This document shows, in pieces, positions 24,972 through 32,396 of a stretch of 64,000 nt of DNA (position 1 is its first letter; the number at the start of each line of letters is the position of its first letter). The position numbers and the translations under genes were made by a program. The notes under the pieces are model-generated. The model saw nothing but the letters and a program-made list of their open reading frames with translations, did not search any database and had not been told where the DNA came from. Source of the DNA: Austwickia sp. (GTDB taxonomy: Bacteria > Actinomycetota > Actinomycetes > Actinomycetales > Dermatophilaceae). The stretch is taken from NCBI GenBank assembly GCA_016699675.1, contig CP064985.1, positions 2,790,001-2,854,000 on the forward strand, given 5' to 3'.

Positions 24972-25322
24972 GTGATCATCGGGGTCGGCACCGACGTCTG
25001 CGAGATCACGCGGATGGCGCAGTCGCTGGAGCGGACGCCGCGGCTGCGGGAGCGGCTGTTCTCGCCCGTCGAGGCCGACCTGCCGGTGGAGTCGTTGGCG
25101 GCGCGCTTCGCTGCGAAGGAGGCCGTGGCCAAGGCCCTGGCCACGAGGGGCGGCCTCGGGTGGCGGGACGTGGAGGTGCGCACCGACGAGTACGGCGCCC
25201 CCTCGCTGCACCTGACCGGTAGCGTGGCGGCGAGGGCGGCGGAACTCGGCGTACGGCGACTGCACGTCTCGTTGTCGCACGACGGTGGGCTGGCCATCGC
25301 CTTCGTCGTCGCCGAGGGCTGA
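24972..25322 (+). CDS. acpS: Holo-[acyl-carrier-protein] synthase
   Basis: A 116-residue AcpS that transfers phosphopantetheine from CoA to acyl carrier protein. GVGTDVCEITR at 4-14 and RFAAKEAVAKAL at 46-57 are the magnesium/CoA motifs. GTG 24972 is the start by family length. The bases around its stop (CGAGGGCTGAC) are repeated three more times just downstream. It lies between glmS and nnrE/D, the usual order. Confidence 0.94.
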   Translation: MIIGVGTDVCEITRMAQSLERTPRLRERLFSPVEADLPVESLAARFAAKEAVAKALATRGGLGWRDVEVRTDEYGAPSLHLTGSVAARAAELGVRRLHVSLSHDGGLAIAFVVAEG

Positions 25323-25371
25323 CCGTACGACGAGGGCTGACGGGGCCTCACGAGGGCTGACGAGTGCTGAC
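25313..25371. repeat. 11-bp direct repeats at the acpS 3' end
   Basis: CGAGGGCTGAC occurs at 25313, 25331 and 25351, with a one-base variant at 25361. The first copy includes the acpS stop codon; the others are intergenic. They look like local duplications of the gene's last codons. Confidence 0.85.
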
Positions 25372-25421
25372 GCGGTGGTCGGGGCGAGGTCCCGGCCGCC
25401 CTGGCGAGCGTGGAGGTCGCG

Positions 25422-26944
25422 ATGCTGCAGGCGTGGTCGGTGCCGGACGTGCGGGAGGCCGAGGCGGCCGCGATGGCCACGCTGCCCGACGGCGAACTCA
25501 TGCAGCGCGCGGCCAAGGGGCTCGCCGCGGTGGCGCGAGCGCGCCTGCGGGGGATGCCGCGCGGGGGTGGCCGCCGCGTGGTGGGCCTGGTGGGCTCGGG
25601 AGGCAATGGGGGCGACACGCTCTACGCGCTGGCCCGGCTGGCCCGCAAAGGTGCGGCCGATGAGGTGGCCGGGGTCCTGGTCTCGCCGCGGGGGGTGCAC
25701 CCCGGCGGGTTGAAGGCGGCGCGGCGGCACGGCGTACGGATCGTGGACACCGGCGCGGGAGCCGCCGAGGCCGCGGCGGCGGTCTCGGCCGTCGCGGAGG
25801 CGACCCTGCTGCTCGACGGGTTGACCGGCATCGGCGGCCGCGCGGGTTGGGCGCCGGACTCCGCCGAGACGATCGAGGAGCTGCTCGCGGTCGTTCCGGG
25901 GGACTGTTACGTGATCGCGGTCGACCTACCGAGCGGGGCGGACCCTGCGGGCGAGGTCGTCGATTCCCCCGGCGTGTGGGCGGATGAGACGGTGACGTTC
26001 GGGCTGGCGAAGCCGGTGCATCTGCTGGCGACGGCCGATCGGTGCGGCGCTCTGACCATGGTCGACATCGGCCTGAGCCCGACGACCGCGCCGGCGGCGG
26101 AGCGGCTGGAGCACGACGACGTCGCGGCGCTGTGGCCGGTGCCGGGGCCGACCGACGACAAGTACGCCCGGGGCGTGCTCGGGATCGTGGCCGGCGGCCA
26201 GGGGTACACCGGTGCGGCCATCCTCGCCGTGACCGCGGCCGTCTGCGCGGGGGCGGGAATGGTGCGGTACGTCGGGCCGCACGAGCCGACGTGGCTGGTG
26301 CGCACGGCCGTGCCCGAGGCCGTGCTGGGCATGCCGGGGCAGGGCCAGCGCGTCCAGGCGTGGCTGGTCGGGCCGGGGCTGGACCAGGACGATTCCTCCG
26401 AGACGGGTGGGGCGCAGCTCGCGCATGCCCGGGAGGCGCTGGCCTCCGGGCTGCCGTGCGTCGTCGACGCGGGCGGGTTGGCGCTGCTGGACGGGCGCGG
26501 GCGGGTGCGGGGGCGCGGACGCTGCTCACGCCGCACGCGGGGGAGCTGGCGCGGCTGCTGGCGCGGCTCGAGGAGGCGGAGGTGACGCGGGCGGCCGTCG
26601 AGGCGGATCCGGTCGGGCACGCCCGCCGGGCGGCGGCGGCGTTGCACGCGACGGTGCTGCTGAAGGGGCACACGACGTACGTCGTGCCGCCGCCGGCCAG
26701 CGGTCTGCCGGTGCGCGCGCAGGCCGATGCGCCGGGGTGGCTGGGCACCGCAGGATCCGGCGATGTGCTGGCCGGGCTGGCGGGCACGCTGCTGGCGGCC
26801 GGGCTCGATCCGCTGGACGCCGGCTCGCTGGCGGCCCTGGTGCACGGCGTGGCGGGCGAGACCGCCAACCCGGGCGGTCCCGTGCGGGCGCTCGCGGTCG
26901 CCCAGGCGATCGCCCCCACGGTGGCGACCCTGCTGCGCCGCTGA
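25422..26944 (+). CDS. nnrD: Bifunctional NAD(P)H-hydrate epimerase/dehydratase, frameshifted
   Basis: This gene would encode both NAD(P)HX repair activities. The N-terminal epimerase domain shows VGLVGSGGNGGDTLYALARL, DGLTGIGGRA and AVDLPSGADPAGE; the dehydratase domain begins KYARGVLGIVAGGQGYTGAA and continues LVGPGLDQ and VVDAGGLALLDGRG. At about 26509 the reading frame breaks: the rest (TLLTPHAGELARLL, VLLKGHTTYV, GTAGSGDVLAGLAGTLLAAGL) is in another frame and ends at 26944. One extra G in the GGGGG run at 26509-26513 would restore the frame, so a sequencing error is likely, though a true mutation is possible. ATG 25422 follows GGAGG. Confidence 0.86.
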
Positions 26945-26998
26945 CCCGGTCCGGGCCACGGCCCTGAAAAGCACGCGAGGGTTGTCGGTGCCCGCCTC

Positions 26999-27004
26999 TA
27001 GGCT
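26999..27004 (+). promoter_or_regulatory. -10 box (TAGGCT), seven bases before ATG 27012
   Basis: TAGGCT plus seven bases plus ATG with no ribosome site, again indicating a leaderless transcript. Confidence 0.5.
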
Positions 27005-27011
27005 GTGCCGC

Positions 27012-27812
27012 ATGAGCGAACCCAGCGGTTCCAGCGACCGCCTCGCCGTCATTGCCGCCGAGGCCGACCGATTCGCCGACGTCCTGAGCAGCGCCGATCC
27101 CGCGGCCCGCGTGCCCACGTGTCCCGGCTGGAGCGCCCTGGACCTGCTCAAGCACCTCACCCAGGTGCACCAGTTCTGGGCGGCGGTGGTGGGCGACCGG
27201 CTGTTCGGCCCGGCCGTCGGGGAGCTCGAGGAGAGCGCTCCCGAGCTGCCCGACGATGTGCCGACGTTGCTGGAGCTGCGTGCGAAGGCGACCGGGGATC
27301 TGCTCAGCGCGCTGTCGGACCGTGCCGACGACGAGGAAGCGTGGAGCTGGTTCCCGCCAGACCAGACGGTCGGCTTCACCAAGCGGATGCAGCTGCACGA
27401 GGCGACGATGCACCGGGTCGACGCCGAGCTGGCGGCCGGCGTCCCGATCGGGCCCATCGCCGCCGGGGTGGCGGCCCAGGGCATCGACCACATGATCGAC
27501 GTCATGTGGAATTGGGTGCCGCCGGAGGCGGAGCGCACGGTGACCGGCACCGTTGAGCTGGTGGCGACGGACACGGGGCAGCGCTGGTCGGTGCGCACGC
27601 TGCGCTGGTCCGGCCAGGCCTGGGGGCAGACCTTCACCGACCATCCGGGCTGCGTGCGGGCGGACGGCGGCGCCCCGGAGGCGACCGTGTCCGGCACGGC
27701 GCAGGACCTTGACCTGCTCGTCTGGACGCGGGCCGATCGAAACATCGTTCGCTCGGGCGACGAGGCGGTGCTCGCGCAGTTCCAGGCGGTCCTGGACGCG
27801 GGGGTCGCCTAG
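27012..27812 (+). CDS. Mycothiol-dependent maleylpyruvate isomerase-family protein
   Basis: A 266-residue protein of the actinobacterial DinB-like (MDMPI) superfamily. VPTCPGWSALDLLKHLTQVHQFW near the N-terminus and LHEATMHRVDAELAAG in the middle carry the histidines expected to bind metal and mark this mycothiol-dependent family. The C-terminal half resembles the SCP2-like MDMPI C domain. The substrate is unknown; most family members are uncharacterised. It sits between nnrD and a toxin-antitoxin pair where actinobacteria often have alr directly, so it may be part of an insertion. Confidence 0.8.
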   Translation: MSEPSGSSDRLAVIAAEADRFADVLSSADPAARVPTCPGWSALDLLKHLTQVHQFWAAVVGDRLFGPAVGELEESAPELPDDVPTLLELRAKATGDLLSALSDRADDEEAWSWFPPDQTVGFTKRMQLHEATMHRVDAELAAGVPIGPIAAGVAAQGIDHMIDVMWNWVPPEAERTVTGTVELVATDTGQRWSVRTLRWSGQAWGQTFTDHPGCVRADGGAPEATVSGTAQDLDLLVWTRADRNIVRSGDEAVLAQFQAVLDAGVA

Positions 27813-27946
27813 GACCCGCATCCGGCATGAGTCGGCGTTCGGCTCTGGTGTGTGGTCACGGCGGCGATGGTGCGGTTGAGTGCGGAGCAGTCGGCGGCTC
27901 CGAGGGCGTTGCAGCTGGCGCAGCGGGGCAATAGGCGTGGTGCGCG

Positions 27947-28261
27947 TCATGCCACCTGTACGCGTTGGTCGCCGAGGACATACTCGATGGACATGGAGCC
28001 GCCGACAGCTTCGAGATAGCCGCGGATGGTGCTGACCTTCGCGTTGTCGAGGTCGCCATTTTCGATCTTGGAGACCTGGCGCTGGCCGACACCGATGCGC
28101 TCAGCGAGCTGTGCCTGCGTCAGGCCAGCCTGTTCGCGCAGCTCACGGAGTCTGTATGCCCGGACCTCAGCGAGCAGGCGCTCCTTGTGTGCCTCGACGA
28201 GTACCCGGTCCACTGGCCGCTCGGCCAGAAGGTCCTTAATCGTCCTTGTCATCGTGGTCAC
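27947..28261 (-). CDS. XRE-family antitoxin (HigA-like)
   Basis: A 104-residue helix-turn-helix protein: RELREQAGLTQAQLAERIGVGQRQVSKIENGD (about 39-70) is a Cro/C1-type domain, followed by STIRGYLEAVGG typical of HigA-like antitoxins. It would neutralise the adjacent toxin and repress the operon. The GTG start overlaps the toxin stop as GTGA; ATG 28252 is an alternative. Base composition of this pair is visibly lower in GC than its neighbours, suggesting acquisition. Confidence 0.85.
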   Translation of the reverse strand: MTTMTRTIKDLLAERPVDRVLVEAHKERLLAEVRAYRLRELREQAGLTQAQLAERIGVGQRQVSKIENGDLDNAKVSTIRGYLEAVGGSMSIEYVLGDQRVQVA

Positions 28262-28617
28262 CCTTTCTCATCTCGTCGGAGTCGGTCGATGTGGGCGTCG
28301 AGCAGGTCGTCCGCGATTGGAATGTTTTCGGCGTACCAGCGCCTCCAGTTGCCGGTCTTGTCTCCGGCGACCAGCAGGATCGCCTGCCTTTGCGGGTCGA
28401 ACGCGAACAGGATGCGCAGTTCACTGCGGCCGACGGAGCCTGGTCTGAGCTCTTTCATGTTGCGATGCCGCGACGCCGCCACTGTGTCTCCCAGCGGCCT
28501 GCCCAGGCTCGGCCCTCGGTCCTGCAGAACCTCGATTGCCGCGACCACCTGTTCCAGTGAGCGGTCGTCAAGCCCGCGAAGCCAGGGCTCCACCAGCTCG
28601 ATGTCGACGATCCACAC
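28258..28617 (-). CDS. HigB/RelE-like toxin (Gp49 family)
   Basis: A 119-residue protein resembling phage-derived Gp49/HigB toxins, ribosome-dependent mRNA interferases. Characteristic segments are ALSRHRNMKELRPG-like ASRHRNMKELRPGSVGRSELRILFAFDP, AILLVAGDKTGNWRRWYAENI and the basic C-terminus. It is the first gene of a two-gene unit with the antitoxin (higBA order). The GTG start is six bases after a TAAACT box with no ribosome site. Residues in the basic motif look intact, so the toxin is probably active. Confidence 0.85.
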   Translation of the reverse strand: MWIVDIELVEPWLRGLDDRSLEQVVAAIEVLQDRGPSLGRPLGDTVAASRHRNMKELRPGSVGRSELRILFAFDPQRQAILLVAGDKTGNWRRWYAENIPIADDLLDAHIDRLRRDEKG

Positions 28618-28623
28618 GCCACG

Positions 28624-28644
28624 AGTTTAGACCTCGCAAGGTCT
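28624..28644 (-). promoter_or_regulatory. Toxin-antitoxin promoter and operator
   Basis: On the minus strand the -10 box TAAACT (28629-28624) lies six bases before the toxin GTG. The 16-base inverted repeat AGACCTCGCAAGGTCT (28629-28644) touches its upstream edge. This is where an autorepressing antitoxin would bind; binding itself is inferred. Confidence 0.5.
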
Positions 28645-28898
28645 TCGGCGCCACGCTGCCATCTCTTGGTCAGCGACAGTTGAGGATGATCGGGCACCCG
28701 GCGCCGCCGCTCGCGCGTCGGTAGGGATGGCGCGCGGCAGAGTGATCGTTGATGCACCCAGGGGCCGGGCGGCTCGCGCTGCCACGGTGGGGTGCCGCCC
28801 GCCCTGAATCGTCGCGATCTGCGCCGTGCGTGATGAATCACGTGCGCCGGGGTCGCCCCGCCTCGCCGTCCGTGCACCACCTGAGCCAGACTGGGACG

Positions 28899-30134
28899 GT
28901 GACCGACGAGTACGGAACGGGGGTGACGCCCCGCACCACCACCGTGAGCCTGGCCGATCCCCGCCCGACTCCGGCACGGTTGACCATCGACCTCGGTGCC
29001 ATCACCACCAACACGGCGGAGCTGTGCCGCCGGGCCGGCGGCGCGCAGGTGATGGCCGTGGTCAAGGCGGACGGCTACGGTCACGGGCTCGTGCCGAGCG
29101 CCCGGGCCGCCCTCGCTGGCGGTGCCACCTGGCTGGGCACGGCCCTGCTCGGCGAGGCGCGCGACCTGCGCCGCGCCGGCGTCGGCGGCCGCGTCGTGTC
29201 GTGGCTGCACACCCCCGGGGCGCCCTTCGCGGACGCCATCCGCGCCGACATCGACCTCGCCGCCTCGGCGCCCTGGGCCCTGGACGAGATCGCCGCCGCC
29301 GCTCGCGAGGCGGGACGTACGGCGCGCGTCCACCTGAAGCTCGACACCGGCCTGGGCCGCAACGGCGCGCTGGGAGCTGGCGCCACCGAACTGATCCGCC
29401 GCGCGGCCGAACTCGATTCGGACGGAATCGTGACGATTGTCGGAGTGATGAGCCACTTCGCGTACGCCGACGCCCCCGGACACCCCACCGTGCGCGCCCA
29501 GTGGGAGACCTTCGAGGGGCACCTCGACGCGTGCGAGCGCGCCGGACTCGACGTACAGGTCCGTTCCCTCGCGAACTCCGCCGCGACGCTGACCGACCCC
29601 AACTGCGCGTACGACCTGGTGCGTCCCGGCCTGGCCGTCTACGGGCTCTCGCCGGTGCCGCAGGTGGGCGGGCCTGCGGACTTCGGCCTGCGCCCCGCGA
29701 TGACCTGCTCGGCCGACCTTGCGCTCGTCAAGGAGGTCCCGGCCGGCCAGGGGCTTTCCTACGGCCACGCATACACCACGGCCGCGGCGACCCGGGTGGG
29801 CGTCGTGCCGATCGGGTACGCCGACGGGGTGCCGCGAGCGGCCAGCAACGTCGGCCCGGTGAGCGTGCTGGCCGGACCCAGGAGCGGAGCCTCGAGCACC
29901 CGAGGCACGCCCGGGACCATCGCGGGCCGGGTGTGCATGGACCAGTTCGTCCTCGACCTCGGGCCGCGCACGGATGCCCGCGAGGGCGACGAGGTGGTCC
30001 TGTTCGGCGACCCGGCGACCGGCGTACCGTCAGCGCAGGACTGGGCTGACGCGACAGACACGATCAGCTACGAGATCATCACTCGAATGAGCACCCGGCT
30101 ACCCCGGGTGTTCCATGGAGAGGGGGACGCGTGA
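28899..30134 (+). CDS. alr: Alanine racemase
   Basis: A 411-residue PLP-dependent racemase making D-alanine for peptidoglycan. The PLP lysine is in VVKADGYGHG (Lys56); KLDTGLGRNG, VGVMSHFAYAD, RPGLAVYGLSP and RVCMDQFVLDLG are family motifs, and LSYGHAYTT carries the catalytic Tyr region. GTG 28899 is six bases after a CAGACT sequence that could be a weak -10 box; longer in-frame upstream codons are not family-like. It overlaps the next gene by GTGA. Confidence 0.95.
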   Translation: MTDEYGTGVTPRTTTVSLADPRPTPARLTIDLGAITTNTAELCRRAGGAQVMAVVKADGYGHGLVPSARAALAGGATWLGTALLGEARDLRRAGVGGRVVSWLHTPGAPFADAIRADIDLAASAPWALDEIAAAAREAGRTARVHLKLDTGLGRNGALGAGATELIRRAAELDSDGIVTIVGVMSHFAYADAPGHPTVRAQWETFEGHLDACERAGLDVQVRSLANSAATLTDPNCAYDLVRPGLAVYGLSPVPQVGGPADFGLRPAMTCSADLALVKEVPAGQGLSYGHAYTTAAATRVGVVPIGYADGVPRAASNVGPVSVLAGPRSGASSTRGTPGTIAGRVCMDQFVLDLGPRTDAREGDEVVLFGDPATGVPSAQDWADATDTISYEIITRMSTRLPRVFHGEGDA

Positions 30135-31363
30135 GCACGGCCGGGTCATCGGGCGGGACGCCCGTCGGCGCAATTCGCGCACTCACCGGGCTGGGCCTCG
30201 GCCTGGCGGCAGCCGGTCTGACGGCGGCCGCAGGGGCCGCGGCCGATCGCCTGAGCCGCGATCGGCGCGTCGCGCTGGCGCTGGACGCCGAGCGAGGGGT
30301 CACCCGGCGGTCGGCGTACTTCGAAACCCCCGACCACGAACAGACCGTCTGCTCCAGCGACGGCACCCCCCTGCACGTCGTCATCGACGAGCCGCGGGGC
30401 ACGGCGACCGAGGACGAGTCCGGCGCGACCAAACCCACCGTCGTGTTCAGCCACGGCTACTGCCTGTCCCTGGACTGCTGGGTCTTCCAGCGGCGGGCGC
30501 TGCGCGAGGCCGGCTACCGGGTCGTGCTCTGGGACCAGCGTGGCCACGGCCTGTCTGGCACGGGCGACACCGACAGCTACCACATCGATCAGCTGGGGCG
30601 GGACCTGAAGTACGTCCTCGACGCCGTCGTCCCCGAAGGCCCGATCCTGCTCGTTGGGCACTCGATGGGCGGCATGACGATCATGGCGCTGGGCCTGGAC
30701 TTCCCGCAGTACGTCAAGGAACGCGTGGTGGGCGCCGCCTTCGTCGCCACGAGCACGGGCGGGCTGTCGTCGGTGTCCTATGGGTTGGGCGCAGCCGCGG
30801 GCAAGGCCGTGCACGCGTTCGGGCCCGCGGCGGCCGGGCGGCTGGCGCGCTTCCAGGAGGCCGTCGACGGGACGGTGCGCGCCAGCAAGGACGTCATGAA
30901 CTTCATCGTCGACTGGGGCTCGTTCGGGTCCCCGGTGCCGATGAGCGTGGCCGAACTGACGACCGACATGATCTTCTCCACGCGGATGGAGGTCATCTCG
31001 GCGATGATGCCGCACTTCGACCGGCACGACAAGCGCGAGGCGCTCGGGTCGTTCCGCGGCATCGAGACCCTGGTTTTCAACGGCGCCGCGGACAAGCTGA
31101 CGCCGCCCTCGCACAGCGATGCGATCGTGCGGCTGCTGCCCGGCTCGGAGCACGTCGTGATCGAGGAGGCCGGGCACGTCATCATGCTCGAGCACCCAGA
31201 GATCCTGAACGAGCAGTTGCTTGCTCTGGCGGTCCGCGCCTGCCGCGCCGCGGCCGCCGGGCACTCCTCGGACGAGGCCCGCGCGCCGGTGCACTACCTC
31301 GACGTGGGTCGCCGCCGCAAGGCGCGCGAGGTCGGCCGCGGCCGGCACCTCAAGCGCGGCTGA
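30131..31363 (+). CDS. Alpha/beta hydrolase with N-terminal membrane segment
   Basis: A 410-residue alpha/beta-hydrolase. An N-terminal hydrophobic segment (about 16-38) probably anchors it; the fold shows VVFSHGYCLSLDCW, LWDQRGHGLSG, and the nucleophile elbow LVGHSMGGMT (Ser near 178), with the catalytic His in EEAGHVIMLEHPE. The substrate is unknown. Between alr and tsaE it occupies the place of a conserved hydrolase gene in many actinobacteria. It overlaps alr by GTGA. The C-terminus is basic (KAREVGRGRHLKRG). Confidence 0.87.
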   Translation: MSTAGSSGGTPVGAIRALTGLGLGLAAAGLTAAAGAAADRLSRDRRVALALDAERGVTRRSAYFETPDHEQTVCSSDGTPLHVVIDEPRGTATEDESGATKPTVVFSHGYCLSLDCWVFQRRALREAGYRVVLWDQRGHGLSGTGDTDSYHIDQLGRDLKYVLDAVVPEGPILLVGHSMGGMTIMALGLDFPQYVKERVVGAAFVATSTGGLSSVSYGLGAAAGKAVHAFGPAAAGRLARFQEAVDGTVRASKDVMNFIVDWGSFGSPVPMSVAELTTDMIFSTRMEVISAMMPHFDRHDKREALGSFRGIETLVFNGAADKLTPPSHSDAIVRLLPGSEHVVIEEAGHVIMLEHPEILNEQLLALAVRACRAAAAGHSSDEARAPVHYLDVGRRRKAREVGRGRHLKRG

Positions 31364-31410
31364 GTCCCGCTCGGGAGGCGGCTTCTCGCGGGGCTTCGCG
31401 ACGACGACGT

Positions 31411-31424
31411 ACGCCGTACGGCGT
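31411..31424. promoter_or_regulatory. 14-bp perfect palindrome before tsaE
   Basis: ACGCCGTACGGCGT is a perfect palindrome five bases before the putative tsaE -10 box TACCGT (31429). It could be an operator, but such sequences also arise by chance in GC-rich DNA. Confidence 0.25.
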
Positions 31425-31428
31425 GGCG

Positions 31429-31434
31429 TACCGT
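31429..31434 (+). promoter_or_regulatory. -10 box (TACCGT), six bases before GTG 31441
   Basis: TACCGT is followed by six bases and the tsaE GTG, with no ribosome site, as at other leaderless-looking starts here. Confidence 0.35.
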
Positions 31435-31440
31435 GACCCG

Positions 31441-32100
31441 GTGAGCATCGAGCTGGAAGGTCCCATCGTCCTGGCCGGCGCGAGCGACACCCAGGCCTGG
31501 GGGCGGGCGCTCGCTGCCCGGTTGCGCGCCGGCGACGTCGTGGTGTTGACGGGGGAGCTGGGCGCCGGCAAGACGACCCTGACTCAGGGGCTGGCGGAGG
31601 GACTCGGTGTCCGCGGGCCCATCACGAGCCCCACGTTCGTCATCGCGCGCGTGCATCCGTCGCTGGTCGGCGGCCCAGCGCTGGTGCACGCGGACGCCTA
31701 TCGGCTGGGCGGTGCGCTGGAGCTGGACGACTTGGACCTCGACGCCTCGACGCAGGACAGCGTGACGGTCGTCGAGTGGGGCCACGGCCTGGCCGAGTCG
31801 CTGGCCGACAGCTGGCTGGAGGTCGAGCTGACCCGCGCGCTGGCCGACGAGCGACCGCTCACGACCAGCCCAAAGGGTGCCATGGCACCCAAAGCGCAGG
31901 TCACGAACGGTCATTTGGGGGCTAAAGGTCACGCAACGGTCACGACCGGTCTTCCGACCGGGGCCGCGACCGTCGGCGCCAGGGCCATGAGCGGCGACAA
32001 CGACGGCGACTTCCACGGAGACGACGGGCAGACGGACGCACCGGCTGAGGATCCGCGCGTCGTCCGTCTGATCGGGCACGGACCGCGCTGGGAGGAGTAA
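31441..32100 (+). CDS. tsaE: tRNA threonylcarbamoyladenosine synthesis ATPase TsaE, with repeat insertion
   Basis: A 219-residue TsaE, the ATPase of the t6A tRNA-modification complex with TsaB and TsaD. The P-loop TGELGAGKTTLTQG spans 37-50; SPTFVIARV, VHADAYRLGG and VVEWGHGL follow, and the protein ends VVRLIGHGPRWEE, as expected. Family members are about 150-180 residues; the excess comes from residues 138-170, encoded by palindromic repeat copy B in frame (TSPKGAMAPKAQVTNG), plus a Gly/Asp-rich stretch. The insertion falls after the last core strand (WLEVELTRAL) and before the conserved C-terminal segment, so function may be kept. Confidence 0.9.
   Translation: MSIELEGPIVLAGASDTQAWGRALAARLRAGDVVVLTGELGAGKTTLTQGLAEGLGVRGPITSPTFVIARVHPSLVGGPALVHADAYRLGGALELDDLDLDASTQDSVTVVEWGHGLAESLADSWLEVELTRALADERPLTTSPKGAMAPKAQVTNGHLGAKGHATVTTGLPTGAATVGARAMSGDNDGDFHGDDGQTDAPAEDPRVVRLIGHGPRWEE
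31852..31950. repeat. Palindromic element, copy B (full 99-bp unit) inside tsaE
   Basis: Hairpin part 31852-31913 with arms CGACCGCTCACGACC and GGTCACGAACGGTCA around GGTGCCATGGCACC (31876-31889), all on one symmetry axis. It continues into a 37-base tail ending GGTCACGCAACGGTCACGAC-CGGT (31927-31950) shared with copy C. The 13-mer GGTCACGAACGGT or close variants occur three times per unit. The copy lies wholly within the tsaE reading frame without a stop. Confidence 0.92.
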
Positions 32101-32106
32101 TCGGGA

Positions 32107-32205
32107 CGACCGTTCGTGACCTGCGCAAAGGGTGCCATGGCACCCAAAGCGCAGGTCACGAACGGTCGATGTGGGCCGAAAGGTCACGTAACGGTCACGA
32201 ACGGT
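32107..32205. repeat. Palindromic element, copy C (full 99-bp unit)
   Basis: The most regular copy. In the hairpin (32107-32168) 28 of 31 base pairs match; only AAA opposite AAA is unpaired. Tail 32169-32205 has the same length as in copy B. It starts seven bases after the tsaE stop and precedes tsaB by 191 bases. Confidence 0.93.
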
Positions 32206-32234
32206 GCTCACCGCCGGCATTCGCCCCCCACGCG

Positions 32235-32282
32235 CCACCGGTAGGGCTCACATCGCGACCACCGGTAGGGCGCACATCGCGA
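32235..32282. repeat. 24-bp tandem duplication upstream of tsaB
   Basis: CCACCGGTAGGG-CTCACATCGCGA (32235-32258) is repeated at once at 32259-32282 with one base changed. It lies in the 296-base gap between tsaE and tsaB, which otherwise holds only repeat copy C and the tsaB promoter. Confidence 0.9.
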
Positions 32283-32384
32283 CAACGTCCAACGTGGCGC
32301 CGAGTTGAGCAAGCGCAGCGCCGGAGCACGACGACCGCCCGGCTGGTGTCGTGGGCGCGTTCTGCTGGCGCCAGTGCGGTGGAC

Positions 32385-32390
32385 TAGCCT
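32385..32390 (+). promoter_or_regulatory. -10 box (TAGCCT), six bases before GTG 32397
   Basis: TAGCCT plus six bases plus the tsaB GTG, no ribosome site. It indicates that tsaB has its own promoter and a leaderless message, despite following tsaE. Confidence 0.5.
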
Positions 32391-32396
32391 GGGCGG

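Noticed and set aside
22454..26919. Long minus-strand open frames opposite glmS, acpS and nnrD
   Set aside because: They are antisense shadows of high-GC genes, Arg/Pro-rich and without recognisable motifs.
27813..27946. Minus-strand frame ending in a Cys-x-x-Cys segment (PRCASCNALGAADCSALNR), possible gene remnant
   Set aside because: It has no start or body, runs into the antitoxin gene in another frame, and is too short to assign.
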